A stretch of 64,000 bases of DNA from Tilletiaria anomala UBC 951. Taxonomy: Eukaryota; Basidiomycota; Exobasidiomycetes; Georgefischeriales; Tilletiariaceae. The DNA is taken from the NCBI RefSeq assembly GCF_000711695.1, contig NW_013547007.1, forward strand, positions 124,001 to 188,000, given 5' to 3'. The translations under genes were made by a program, and so were the position numbers. Of the stretch, positions 35,041-46,300 are shown one piece after another (position 1 is the stretch's first letter; each line of letters begins with the position of its first letter). The notes beneath the pieces are model-generated. The model searched no databases. It worked only from the letters and a program-made list of their open reading frames with translations, and was not told where the DNA came from.

Positions 35041-35796
35041 AACGGTGCCTTGCTTGCAGGCTGCATTCTGGACGATGAGACCGGGGATCGACCTTGATCT
35101 GGCACTGTGTATCGTCATTTCGTCAAACCATTCGTGTTGCAAAGCCCAGAGTCCTATCGGAGCAGTGCCTCCATTCGTTCGTTTCCAGAAAATTGGTGTG
35201 GCAGCGAACCTTCGTGCCCTTTCGAAGGCGGTTCATGATCAATTCCCATGTAGGATGTAGCTCTCCACGGCAACTTGAACCATCCGGCCAACCCACCAAA
35301 AGCCGCGTCGTTGAGGCCACAGCCAGTCAATACTCACATGCTCAACACTCAACACCCATCAACTCATTGCGCTCATCCATGGAACAATCAGCCCGCTGAA
35401 GGATGACATGTCGCCGACGGCCAATTTCGTGTGCTGTTTGCGCTTCAAAGGTGATTTGCAGACTTCGTACAACAAGATTGCGTTCAGCAAGTGGCACATA
35501 TTTATGCATGACACGAAACTCTCGAAGCAAGCATTCTGAAGAGAATTTGCTTCGTGATCTGACCTTTCCTTCGACCACACCCATCAGATCATGACCAGTG
35601 CTGCTTCCGTAGGCGCATGCTAGAACAGTCTATGGGCCAGTTGCTGCACGAAGCCAGCGTGGTGTGCACGTCTCTCTAGGCGAGCGATGGTTTTTTGGCG
35701 GATGACGAGAAGCCGAAATGGCTCGAATGGTACTGCGATGCAAGCTGTTGCTAAGTATACAGATAAGATTGATGATGAGGCCGGCCTGGCAGGTGT
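35041..35796. other. Intergenic region with unclear remnants
   Basis: Short minus-strand frames (35342-35584 and 35123-35320) have a somewhat protein-like composition but match no family I recognise. They may be upstream remains of the decayed DAO-like gene or chance frames. Confidence 0.3.
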
Positions 35797-37092
35797 CTAC
35801 TCCCTGCGATGATCACGATCGCGGTCCCTTCTGCGCCGATGACCGCCATGCTGGTCCTTCCAGGGCTGCGTTTTCTTTTCAGTCTCCACTCGCTGCCGCT
35901 TTCGCTCTTGGGGCGTAGCACCTGGCCCGTTGCCATTGCCCAGCATCGCCAGTCCGCCTGACAGCAGCATCTCTGCAGCATCAGCCGGCGCCGAACGACG
36001 ATTTCCAGAACCAGGAAGGACGCGTTGCGCATCGAGCGTAGCTTCCATCTCTGCATCCTGCATATCGGAACGGGGTCGATTAGCAATCACTTCACCTCGA
36101 GATGCTGCTGACTCCCAGGCTATGGCAGGGGAATTAGGCTGCTGATGCAGTTCAGCTCGAGTGACCGTCAATTGAGAAGCATGAGATTGCCGCGGCATCG
36201 CGACGAATGTGAAAGGCGAAGTTGGTACACGCGCAAAAGTTTCCTGTTGGTGACGAGCTTCGCCAGGAAGAGCATGTGGAGCATCCACTGCTGATGTTCC
36301 TGAACTTGGTCGAACCGAAGTGCTTGTAAGGACGCTGGGAGTGGAAGTGGTGGCACTTGTTCTTACGTCTTGGGGACTTTGCTGGTCAGGCGGGTGCTGA
36401 CGGGTCTCTACAGGCTCTTGGCTGCTGGTCTGCTGCCTAGTCCTCAAGCGTGTGTTCGGTCGCTCGGAAAGATCGGCCATTTGCAGTGGAGCGAGAGATG
36501 GGACCGGTGACGAAGGCTCGGCAGCTACCTCAGGCTGCGAGAAAGACGTTGATGAGGCGCGAATCCGCGCATCAGTGCTGTTGCTTCTCAGCACCGCAGG
36601 CCGGCGGGGAAATGAGCTACTGTCGTGAGATGCCTCCATCTGTGCATTTTCTTCTTCCGCACCGCCGCTGTCATTTTCCTCATTGATAGCTTCGAGACGT
36701 CCGATCAAATAACGCTCGAACCATTGGAGTTGGTCCTCGGGGGACTCCCTGGTGCCTCTGTTGCCTCTGTTGCTTGCATGCGAGCGACTCGAGCCTGCAG
36801 TGCCACTGACCCGCCTTCGTTCGCCGAGAGTGAGGAGCAGGTCATTAAGAGCAGCGATGTAGCCTTCCCGAAAGGAGTCCTTGCTTGAGCTCAGCGATGT
36901 CCGGTACAAAGCTGTGAGGTGCAGGGCGGCAGCTATTATATGGTAGCGATATGCATTTCAGTAATATACTTTGGTCAATCCTCGCACTTCTTCGAGCTCA
37001 CATTTAAAGTCGGAAAGTAGCTTTGCTTGTGAGCCTGATTCTGAGGTTGGGCCCGAGTCCAGAGAGTCTCGGAGGCGACTCAGAGAGTCCAT
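35797..37092 (-). CDS. Conserved fungal protein of unknown function with short N-terminal domain
   Basis: Two exons: 37092-37002 and 36911-35797 (90-nt intron, donor GTGAGC, phase 1), 401 residues. Starting in the small first exon gives the continuous segment LLSDFKSLYRTSLSSSKDSF followed by REGYIAALNDLLLTLG across the junction, which looks like a conserved helical module. A second helical stretch, QLQWFERYLIGRLEAINEEN, follows. The remainder is Ser/Thr/Pro/Gln-rich and ends in a strongly basic tail (QERKRQRVETEKK, then Arg/Asp/His repeats), compatible with nuclear location. The LYR/K-T/E-S plus F-x-x-G pattern recalls the HAPSTR1 (C16orf72) family, but the likeness is weak and is offered only as a possibility. 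The gene is divergent from the HIT zinc-finger gene, with 613 bases between starts. Confidence 0.7.
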
Positions 37093-37705
37093 CTTGCTTG
37101 TTCAATGTATCTCCTCCGCAGTCCAGCTATCAAAAGCTGCCCATGATCCTTAGTGGTTTCTTCGGGTTGCGAGAGAAGGGAAAGGCGAGCAAGGAGCGTC
37201 CGGGGATCAGGACTTGACTGATGCTGATTGACGATGTCCCCTCTTGATCATGCGACGATGGGCCGGCATTCAGCAGACAGCAAGTATGAAAAGGACGAGG
37301 GAACGGAAAGGAAAGACCAGACTCCAGGTGCGGGTCAACATTCAAATTGACCGAGGCACCGTCAGTCAAATTGAATTCCGTCTTCCGCAAAAGAGAGACA
37401 AGCAGTCGTGCACACAAGTCTGCTTGACTGGAGTCTACAGTCGACCTCTTCTCCCTTTCACCCTTTCTTTCAGTTAATACACGTCGGAGCTAATTGAGAT
37501 CACCATCAACGGCACTGCTGAGATGCAACGGGCACCGCTTTCGTTATCTTTATCTGAAGAGCAATGCATCACCATATGATAGTGATGTTACAACGCTGTG
37601 TATTTGCAAAATAACGGCGCAGAATCGCAGCAGCATGCACCTTGGACGTCCCTGGAGACGCACACGTTCGGGTGACCATCGTCGCGACACATTCATGCGG
37701 TAGGC
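37093..37705. promoter_or_regulatory. Divergent promoter region between the conserved fungal protein and HIT zinc-finger genes
   Basis: Start codons at 37092 (-) and 37706 (+) face outward. The interval must hold both promoters. No gene and no clear named motif was recognised. Confidence 0.5.
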
Positions 37706-39830
37706 ATGTCTCTTTCCGAACTTTACAATATACGCAAGGTGCTGCGCAATGATAGTGAGAGGGAAGGTGCTGGGTCTGGCCTCTCAGACGGAAAGCTCGC
37801 AGGCGCGCAAGGCCTCAGGGGCAGAGTTTGTATCTTGTGAGAGTTCGAAGTGTAGTCAATCACATTTGCATGATCTCATTGATACTTACCTTTTTTATTC
37901 ACGCAGCTGCCGCAAGCAAGATGCTAGGTACATTTGTCCATCATGCAATGCAGCGTACTGCTCCAAAACGTGCTACTTGTCGAAGCGACACGCATCCTGC
38001 TCTGCTGCGTTCGCACAACGCTCCCTAGTAGAATATCGGGACAGGCTGGCTGTGCATGGCGGCAGTACGACAGCTGCACTCACCCGCGACAGCATTGATG
38101 ATCTTCAAAATGCCCAAGCTGCAGCTGCGCGGAAGGAGATGATGAAAACTCTGAGAAAGCTGGAAGAACTGGGCCTTGACACCGAGCAAAGCGCTGAGAA
38201 TGACTCAGCCTCCGAGAGTGACAAGGAAGGGCCAGGCCTGGATGATGGTCTCACACAGCAGCTTGGTGAGTAGAAGGCGAAACTTGGGGAGACTTGTGCT
38301 GATCGGACTGGGGACGCAGCTCAAACAAACAAGGTGGATGAGCTGCTAGCCTTCCTCACGCCAGAGGAACAAGAGTCATTTCATCGAATGTTGCGTGATC
38401 CGCAGAGCAGAGAGCGGCTCATGTCCGACTTGACAATCGAGGCGCACCACGTCATTTCAAGCACAATGTCCAATGCTTCATTTGAGAGGTCGCCCTCCGC
38501 AGGCAAGACTCGTACCCTGGACACTTGGCTTGCCGAGCCGTGGTGGGCGCTCACCGGCGAGTCGGGCAGCCCCTTGCGATCGTGTCTCCTTTCCACCCTT
38601 AACATCCCTGAAGGCGAGCCTACCTGTCTTCGGGAGTCTTTGGCTCAAGAATTCTCTGCAAGTGCAGCAAAGCTTATCTCGAAGATGCGGTCGACACTGC
38701 AAGCTGGATCCATGATGAAGATTAGAGACCTGCGATATAATCTGTTAAGCGTAATGTGAGATTTTGCTAGCCAGGTCTCACCCTGAGTTTACATGGAGCT
38801 GATAGCGCGAACAACTTCCCTTTTCAGACTTTCTTATGCGTACATAGTCCGACACCTGGCGGTGCCCAGTTTATCCAGCTTGTCCAAGCCATTCGATGAG
38901 GCAAGCATGGAAGCACAAGAGCAAGCACATGCAGCGTCGATGCTCTTAGATCGTCTGGCACCATTCTTGACGCGTGTCGCGCTCCCACAAGCCCCCAGTG
39001 GCCTCCTTGACGACAATCAGCACCTCGCCTCTACCGTACTCGAGAGCGCCGAGGATAGCACTCTCTGGTTTCTGGCTCGCTTAGGACCAGATGATGCTGG
39101 AAGAGAGCCTGCGAAGCTTCTTCTTGCGGTTACCAAAGACGCACAAAAACTCCTTTCTCCTAGTGCGATTTCAATAGCATCCATTGCCTCCACTGGCGAA
39201 CCGACGGATGCAGCGGCAGATTCTTCCAACGAGCGACGATTCCTTAACCAGTATTTTCATTGCCGGATCCTTATTGCAGCCATCTTCGACCTTTGGATGG
39301 CCATCGAGCCTATGGTCCAGCAGACTGGTTCCCAATCAGCGAGCAAGGCTCGAAAGCACACAGCCGCCACGCGCTCCAAGCTTTTGCTCTACTTGGCACA
39401 GTATCTCGCAACATTCACTGCGTCGGAGAGAGAGAACTTTAATGAGGAACTAGCGGCGGAAACGACACGATTGGATATGGAGCTCGAAGATGCAGAGTTG
39501 CAAAATGAGGTCAAGGCGAAAGAGCATTTTGAGATGGAGCAAGCGCAGCTAGGCGCGCGGGGCTTGGAGCAACAGTCACCTCCCTTGGTGCCCGGACCGC
39601 AAGCTGACGCACCCTCGGCTCAGGGTGAATTATCGCATTTATGCCGTGAAGCAGGCCAACGGCAATCGGAGCCGGGGCCGATGATCGAGGTTTTGGACGT
39701 CCAGGACAGCGCTAGCCAGCTTGTTGCAGGCGAGGACTCTTCGATGACATATGCGGAGGTGCCGCAGAAGATGCCAAACTTCAAACAACTCAAACAGCAG
39801 CGCGGTCGCGGCGCTCAGAGGCTACAATGA
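37706..39830 (+). CDS. HIT-type zinc finger protein (ZNHIT2-like)
   Basis: Four exons: 37706-37836, 37907-38265, 38320-38755 and 38828-39830; phases agree, 642 residues. The zinc finger is split by the first intron: RVCIF precedes it and CRKQDARYICPSCNAAYCSK follows, then CYLSKRHASC, giving the C2-spaced HIT-finger pattern. The starting ATG gives MSLSELYNIRKVLRNDSERE. Downstream are DELLAFLTPEEQESFHRMLR and PWW (TWLAEPWWALTG), both typical of the fungal and animal ZNHIT2 group, which works with R2TP/TTT chaperone complexes in assembling snRNP and PIKK proteins. The rest is helical and contains a long charged segment (ELAAETTRLDMELEDAELQN) likely to form a coiled coil, then a Gln/Arg-rich end. 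Longer than human ZNHIT2 (403 residues). The zinc finger is secure, the ZNHIT2 assignment likely. Confidence 0.85.
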
Positions 39831-40343
39831 AAAACACAACCTGCCAGAGATGTGGCACAGAAGTTAGATGTCAGTAGATGCCCTTTCGCATAAAGAGTCG
39901 GAAAACCTGGATTTTGCGCAAACTTAGAATCATTTTGCGCACGCGAGTCCGAAAGCCATTGTACTCAACATTAAAGCCCATCATCGTTTCTGCCCTGGTA
40001 CCAACATTTCAACTTATTATGGAACTGGTAGCGCGCTTGTCACTGCTGGGTTGTCCTGACATCAACGATTCAAAATTATCCGTAGACTCCTATGCCAACG
40101 CATGCTTGGCTAGTGCGGGCGATTGCAATCGCATCGTTTTCCGGATTGGCCTAGTTTCGACCCCGCCAGCATCGCATTAGAGCGAGTCGTGTTATCGTTT
40201 GCGCACAGTGCCACCCCGAGAACACGGGCTTTGCATGTCGATGGGGAGAACAAAATGTGACCAGTGCAATCCGCCCGTGTGGGGCGGAATAGATCTAGTC
40301 GCACGTGACCATTCCAGCAAAACGCTGTGCATCTTCCGATGCA
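39831..40343. other. Intergenic region between HIT zinc-finger gene and tRNA-Asp
   Basis: 3' flank of the HIT zinc-finger gene and downstream flank of the tRNA gene. No supported gene. Confidence 0.5.
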
Positions 40344-40349
40344 AAAAAG
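40344..40349 (-). terminator. RNA polymerase III terminator (T6)
   Basis: Six consecutive T residues on the minus strand lie 5 bases past the tRNA-Asp 3' end, the expected pol III stop signal. Confidence 0.8.
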
Positions 40350-40353
40350 AAAC

Positions 40354-40454
40354 TCTCTCGCCGGGAATCGAACCCGGGTCTCACCCGTCACTGTAACCTC
40401 ACAGCGCAGGCACATGATGACAGGGGTGCGTCATAGCCACTAAACTACGAAAGA
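40354..40454 (-). tRNA. tRNA-Asp(GTC) with a 30-nt intron
   Basis: Reading the minus strand, the acceptor stem TCTTTCG pairs fully (one G-U) with CGAGAGA, followed by discriminator G. T-arm CCGGG-TTCGATT-CCCGG is perfect (B box). The D region reads TAGTTTAGTGGCTATGAC (A box). The anticodon stem CACCC/GGGTG encloses the loop CTGTCA-C with anticodon GTC. A 30-base insertion sits between positions 37 and 38, the standard site for nuclear tRNA introns. The mature tRNA would be 71 bases before CCA addition. A T6 terminator follows. Confidence 0.93.
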
Positions 40455-40781
40455 GATATGAGTACACCTAATATGCAGATCTATAACCCATCTGCATTCG
40501 TTGTAGTTGCTTTTGAATTGTTAGTCATGGATATCCGGAACCATTACAATCGTCATTATGAGGCGATTGACTTAGCCAAGGTCCAATGGTCGCAAGGAAC
40601 AAGTGATGACTCTCAGCTACCTTTCCGCGAAGCATCCCGTGTCTGGTTTGCTTGTTGGTCAAGTTTCCATCTGTGTCGGGAGAATGATGGTGCCTTTTGT
40701 GCTAGCCCAGGCAGGGTCTGCAAGTTAGTGCGCTTCTCAGGCGCAAATTGATTTCTGTAGATTGAAAAGATAGTACAACGT
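40455..40781. other. Intergenic region between tRNA-Asp and epimerase gene
   Basis: 5' flank of the tRNA gene and 3' flank of the epimerase gene. A 97-codon plus-strand frame starts at 40458, immediately upstream of the tRNA, but has no recognisable features. Confidence 0.4.
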
Positions 40782-41896
40782 TTATGCAAACTCTCTCTTC
40801 AACAGCTCGTCCACCTCTTGCTTCTCCACACTTTCCAACAATGATGGTAAGCTTGGGTTCGGCTTCCACCCAAGCGCCGGTAGCTTTTCCGCCTTGCTGA
40901 TGGAATTGCACGCCAAGACTGAATAGCTGACGTCGACTCCGAAGAAAAACTTGTTGAGCTCGTCATCAGTGGCCGTGTGCATTTTCTTGCTGCTAAGCTT
41001 GCCCACAGCATGCAAGCGGCGCGCCACCACCTGAGCTAGGTCGCCCCACGAGAAGAGTTGCGTCTCGGCATAAATATATGGGCCACCTGGCGAGCCTGGC
41101 GGGCTCTGTTCGAGGTGCGACAAGAGGAGGAGATACGCAGAGACGAGGTCCTGGATGTGGATGGCGTTCCAGATGCCCTTGCCGCCCCCGACAACGAAAG
41201 CCTTGCCTGCCTTGACAGCCGCGCGAATGTGTGCAGGAACTTGGATCGACTGCTTGTTGAATGGCCCAGTTCCGAGGCCGTAGATTAAAGGAGGGGTGAT
41301 GATCGCCGCACGCGCATTGAATTCCCTTTCAGCTTCTTCGTTGGCGAGAAGCTGCTTCAGAGTCAGGTCGACATCTCTGTGGGGAGCCGAGTCCTTGAGC
41401 CTAGAGTCGATCTCCGCTGGTCGCGTGTCGTAGAACGTGTAAGTGGCTGGGTCCGCTGCATACTTTCCATTCGAGTCATCGACGAGCACGCCGGTACCCG
41501 ATGTGTGAATGTAGATGGTCTTGCGAGATTTGTTCGTCCGGGAACGGATGCCTTCAGCAATGGCCTTAGCAGACGAGATGTGATCAGCAGTGGCGACGTG
41601 GATGATCTGTGGAGTGTGGGGGAGCGAAGGGTTAGGACACTACTCAATCTGACAGCACTACCGCTGACGGAAGTACTCCCAATATCGCTCTTCGCTGCCT
41701 GAGCCTTGATAGTTTCCGTGTCATCAAGCGATCCCTTGACGGGCTGGACACCAAGCTCCTTAAGCTTGGCAGCCTGGCCATCGTTCCTGGTCAGCGCACT
41801 GACTTCAAGATCCTTCCGTTCTTGCAGCAGGGCCGTGAGGATCGAGCCGCCGATGAAGCCAGTGCCGACAAGGAAAAGCGTTTTCGGGGAAGACAT
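40782..41896 (-). CDS. NAD(P)-dependent epimerase/dehydratase-like (extended SDR) protein
   Basis: Extended short-chain dehydrogenase fold; probably a cytosolic NAD(P)-binding oxidoreductase of unknown substrate. Exons 41896-41669 and 41606-40782, 350 residues. The start MSSPKTLFLVGTGFIGGSIL carries the Rossmann glycine motif GTGFIGG. TIYIHTSGTGVLVDD follows in exon 2, then ARAAIITPPLIYGLGTGPFN, AFVVGGGKGIWNAIHIQDLV and AYLLLLSHLE, all typical of fungal NmrA-like/epimerase proteins. The intron acceptor (CACAG before IIHVATADH) is clear; the donor must be phase 0 and the best candidate is GTCAGC at 41668, which is weak, so a few residues around the junction are uncertain. The classical Tyr-x-x-x-Lys is not obvious; YGLGTG sits in the usual place. 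Confidence 0.85.
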
Positions 41897-43376
41897 GACT
41901 GTTGCTGTTGTGTTGATGATGTTGCTGTCCGTATGGATGTGGCCAGCTGACTGTTGATGAAAGCACTTCCATGGAAGGCTTGAATACTTGTTGCTGAACG
42001 ACAAGTCCAAATCACAGCTGCGAACGGTACCCCAACCTGCGAATTTATAACTTGTCAGTGCATGATGCTGGCGTGTGGAAAGGTGCAATATGAACACGAC
42101 AGCTCATAAAAGCAACAGCATTTTCGTTGGCACCAAAGCGTACGACGGGCTTTACCATGCTACAACGCCTCATTCGTGTGGCGCTGTGAACTGTGCCCCG
42201 ACCATTATCAGCACTTCTTGGTACAAATACAAAACATAGATGATGTCATGTGAATGACGGACGTAAGGAGAATATACTGATTCTGTCCCGAATGTCCGGC
42301 CCGGTGCTCGGTGCCGACAGCAGGTATCTCCAAATTTGACCGGTTTGCCTCTCCAAGCGCTATATTGGACTGCATAAACGGGGGATAATCGCTAAGCGAC
42401 AGATATATTGGCAATACAGGAACAATTTGACACAATTGCGGTGATAATGCTGAAATTGCAAATTCCTTAATGAGAAAAGAACTGCAAATGTTCTAAATAT
42501 TTGCAACGCGAAGGTTGAGTGATGCGGAAAGCCTTTCGAAATCGCGCTAGTCCTCACAATTTTTGCCAGTCTTGACCTTTGATCTTCCGGGCATCTGGCT
42601 GCGGAGCATCAACTAAGCGCTATAATGTCACCGCATCGCCTGCTGACACCAACACTGGCATTGGGTTTTAAGACAAGTATGCGAATGTCATTGGTTGGGC
42701 ATCTTCAACCGGAGCCCAAGAAGCTCAGATCGATCATGCTCTGGCCGTCCGGCAGGCTGCAAACATGTCAATGTACATGATCACGGCGGGTTTCAGTCCG
42801 CATCTGGAGACTCGAAAGGGATGGCGCCCTCGGCGGTCCTCTGTATAATACCGGTTGACCCGGGTGCACGATCTTGGAGACCAGGAAACGATCGACTGGT
42901 GGGCTTCCAAAAACCCAAGTGCTTGTCTTCGCTGCTACTCCTGCGCTGGGTCTTCAGCTCGTTGGCAGGTGGGATGAAGAAGTACTCAAAGAGCGTACAT
43001 CCTCGAACAAGCTTGCCTCAAGCACTGGCGATGGCCCACCGGCAATGTGCGTGAATGTCAGATACCTGTGCGATACAATCTACATTGGTATGTTACGTGT
43101 GGCGACGCATGTCCTGCGCGCAATTTTCCATTAAAGAAAGTGCTTCCCGCCTGGTGCCGGGGAAGTGGCGTGTGTATTGTCCGAGCTCGTCGTCCCGCGA
43201 CGTGCCTATCCAAGTATCCATGAGAAACCGAGCTATGTGTTCGACCTTCTCACTAACGATGCCTAATAAAGAATGTTGGCCTGCGACTCGGCTGGCCACC
43301 CAGTGTCGCAAAGCGAGTGCAAAGTCGAATGCTGTCCTCGCTCTGGCGACAAGAGCCAGAATGAGGCGCAGGCGTC
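41897..43376. other. Intergenic region 5' of the epimerase gene
   Basis: Contains the epimerase promoter. From about 42680 to 43090 the plus strand has protein-like short frames (a segment reading AANMSMYMITAGFSPHLETR, and another at 42874-43134) that change frame and match no family I know; they may be remains of a gene. No supported gene. Confidence 0.35.
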
Positions 43377-46300
43377 TCAAAAATTTGCCGCAACGGCGAA
43401 CAAGGCAGCTGACCAGCCAGCCATGACGACAAGAAAGCTTCCAATTGCAAAAATGCGGTTGAGTAGCACGTAGCGCTCCAAACGCGACCATGATACTACT
43501 CCCTGCTGCTTGCAAGGCTGTTGCACTGTTGAGAGTGCTTGCCCTGAAAGTGTTGTACCATCGAGGTCCGGCGTCGGCCTTGGTTGAGCAGTGCTCGTAA
43601 TCGAATTTTGAAGCGCACTGCAATCCGTCCGATCCTCTGCAGCAGTGAGCTCAGAATAGCGTCGTTCCTCGCCAGGCGTATCCTCCACCAGAATCTGCAA
43701 AGTGGATGCGGCGCGCACAGCCTCTACAAGTGAGCTTTGCGTGGGAGACAGCGGGTCGCATCGTCGTTCAGGCACGGTGCGGATAGGCGACTGAAAAAAA
43801 GCGATTTCTGGTGTCGGATTGATGATTGAATCGACCGATGCAGTCCGCTGACGAGGTATTCGGACCGATGAGGATGCTCTAGATGGTTGTTGCTGTGAAA
43901 TCGTCGCAAATGAAGAGTTGCCCGTGGTGTATAGCGACCCCAAAGTCGCCCGGCTTGCCGCAGTATGCAGAGTGCGCGTAGTCCCGCTGCCCATCGTGGT
44001 ATTCCCTAACACATCAACCGAAAGAGACTGGTCCAAAACAACGCTTTCGTTCGGGCACTGCGTTGCGAATGTAGCATCTGCGTACTGCAAGATTGACACA
44101 GGAGAGCCTTGTAGATCCTTCTCGCGTGCCTCTTGCACACTTGCCTCGTGCGTCCACAGCGAGAATTTGGTATTACGATCGACCCTGATCTGCCCATGCT
44201 CATTGAGCCACCAGCCCCCAAGAAGCCAAAGCCACGGCATGCCGAGGAAGCCAGCATAGAACATGGCTTTCGACGGCAGGGCCGTGTCAAAGACGGAGGC
44301 AGGAATCGCCGATGCACGAAGCGACCTGCCAACATCTGGTTTTGCGTTGAAGCTGAGTCGGCCAAGGCTAATTCTACGACGGTGATACGGATGGTCACCG
44401 AATGGGCTGAGGGACGGACTGCGGCCATGTTTTGACATAATTGCCGCATCCTCCAGGTCGTTCGCAGTAAACCCTTCCAGACCCAGGCCCTGCACGCCAG
44501 TGGACTGCCGAGCACCTCTGAAGCGGACACTGGCCTGTACACCAAGCGTACCCAACTGCTCTGTATGTCTCATTTCTGGCGAGTCAACGATTGCTCTGGA
44601 CGCAAGGATCGAACCGTCAAAATCCAGCCAGGGCGAGCCAGGCTGAGAAACAGCAGTTGAGCCGGTGACAGAACCTCTGGTGATTAAGTTCTTGGCTGTT
44701 GTCGCTGGAGGCTCGAGGGGGAGCATGGGACTTGATCTCGTTGCTGAGGCCCATGCATGGCTCAGGGGCGGACTGAAGGCGAGTGCCGGGGTGGTACCAG
44801 TTGGGCTTGATGCGACCCGAGGTGACCTTATCATGTCAAAATTCGTGGCCGGCAACACATTTGGTGCGTCATGCCCCTCCTTCGATTCTCCGGACATCTC
44901 TAGCCTGATCTCGTGTTCAGTTAGAACGTATCCAAGGCGAGAAACACGTCGAATATGACGCGATGGTCTCTTAGACGGGGCTGTCGTTGCTGCTGTAGGC
45001 GAGGCTAGCTTGTGATCAGTTGATTGTGGGTCGTCTCCCACAGAATGCGGTGGAGTGGGCGGCTGCGAGAATTCGGACTCAGGTCTGCCCTTCGGCGACG
45101 CAATCTGGTCCGTGAAACACTGCGCATCTTTTGAAATCGTACGTTGATGCCAGCCTAAAGATACTCGGCGAGCTTCTTTCGTTTTCTTGTCTACTAGGGC
45201 CAGTGGACGCATCGAAGTGCTGTTTTGGCGCATGGGCGGGCTGCTGATTGGCGATTTGCTACTGACCGGCGAGCTGACCGAAGCATCTTGTTTTGCCTTG
45301 CCTCCGAGGATGTTGAACATAGCAGATATCCGACCTGGGGTGGTGGGAGATTGAAGCACGGCGGTAGCAATCATGTTCTTCAAGCCGGACGGCGGTCGAG
45401 GTGCGTCGCTTGCTTCGGATAGGCGCGGCGGCTCTTCAAGCACCTTCATCGGCGGTGTGACGTTGCACGCAAAGCCGTCCAAGCTGCTGCTGGATCTTGG
45501 CAGTCCAACAGAAGCTTCGGTCTGTTGTTCTGCCGCGGCAGGGTGAAGAGTGTAGGACTTTTGTTCCTCATCCAAGTCTGGTACGGCTGGTCCAAGAATC
45601 AACCCCAACGCAAGGCTAGTTGAATTGCCGTCAGAAAGCAAATTCTTATCGTCAAGCAAGAGTGGACTTTGAGGCCAGGGCCCGTGTCCCTTTTCTGAGC
45701 CGTCCAAAGGAGCGACAGCTGAAATGAACAAAGGACCCTCTGTCCTGCTGTCAGTACTCAGGATGATGGTTTGTTTGGGACGTTCTGCTTCGCTGCCATC
45801 TCCTTCCCATGGACTGTCTGCATTGCTGCTGACGCTGGGGCTAAGCTCCGCGCACGATTGATGTCGAGGTTGTACGCTCTTGCGCTGTTGCTCGACCCAC
45901 TGCTTGGTGAGCGGCTCCTCCTCTGTCTTCGACTCTTGCAGCTTTTCCAACCGAGCGCGTGAAGAGAGTTTGAAAGGTGGGATGTATGGCCCACCGCTGA
46001 AATCTGGCTCATCTACTGTTGTCAGGGACGATTGCGTAACCTTGCCGCTCCACGCAGTGGTCAGCACCGATGCTGAGACTCTAGCGCCCATGCTCCCTGC
46101 GGAAGGGGCCGTCGATTGACTGAAGTGACTTGAGCCGCTAGTCATCGGCTCAGAGAACAGCTCGGAGAATGGAGTGAGGGGACTCGAGTCGGCTGGAGAA
46201 AGCCTCTGCCCAGCAAGGCTACTAGGTGAAAGACCAGCGATTGCCATCTCGTAGCGTGCAGCTGCAGATAGCACCTTTGATGTCGACGCAAGCGGGGCCT

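Noticed and set aside
40458-40751. 97-codon frame directly upstream of tRNA-Asp
   Set aside because: No recognisable features and low coding character; probably chance.
41897-42097. Upstream extension of the epimerase frame to 42097
   Set aside because: The Rossmann motif begins right after the ATG at 41896, the normal start for this family.
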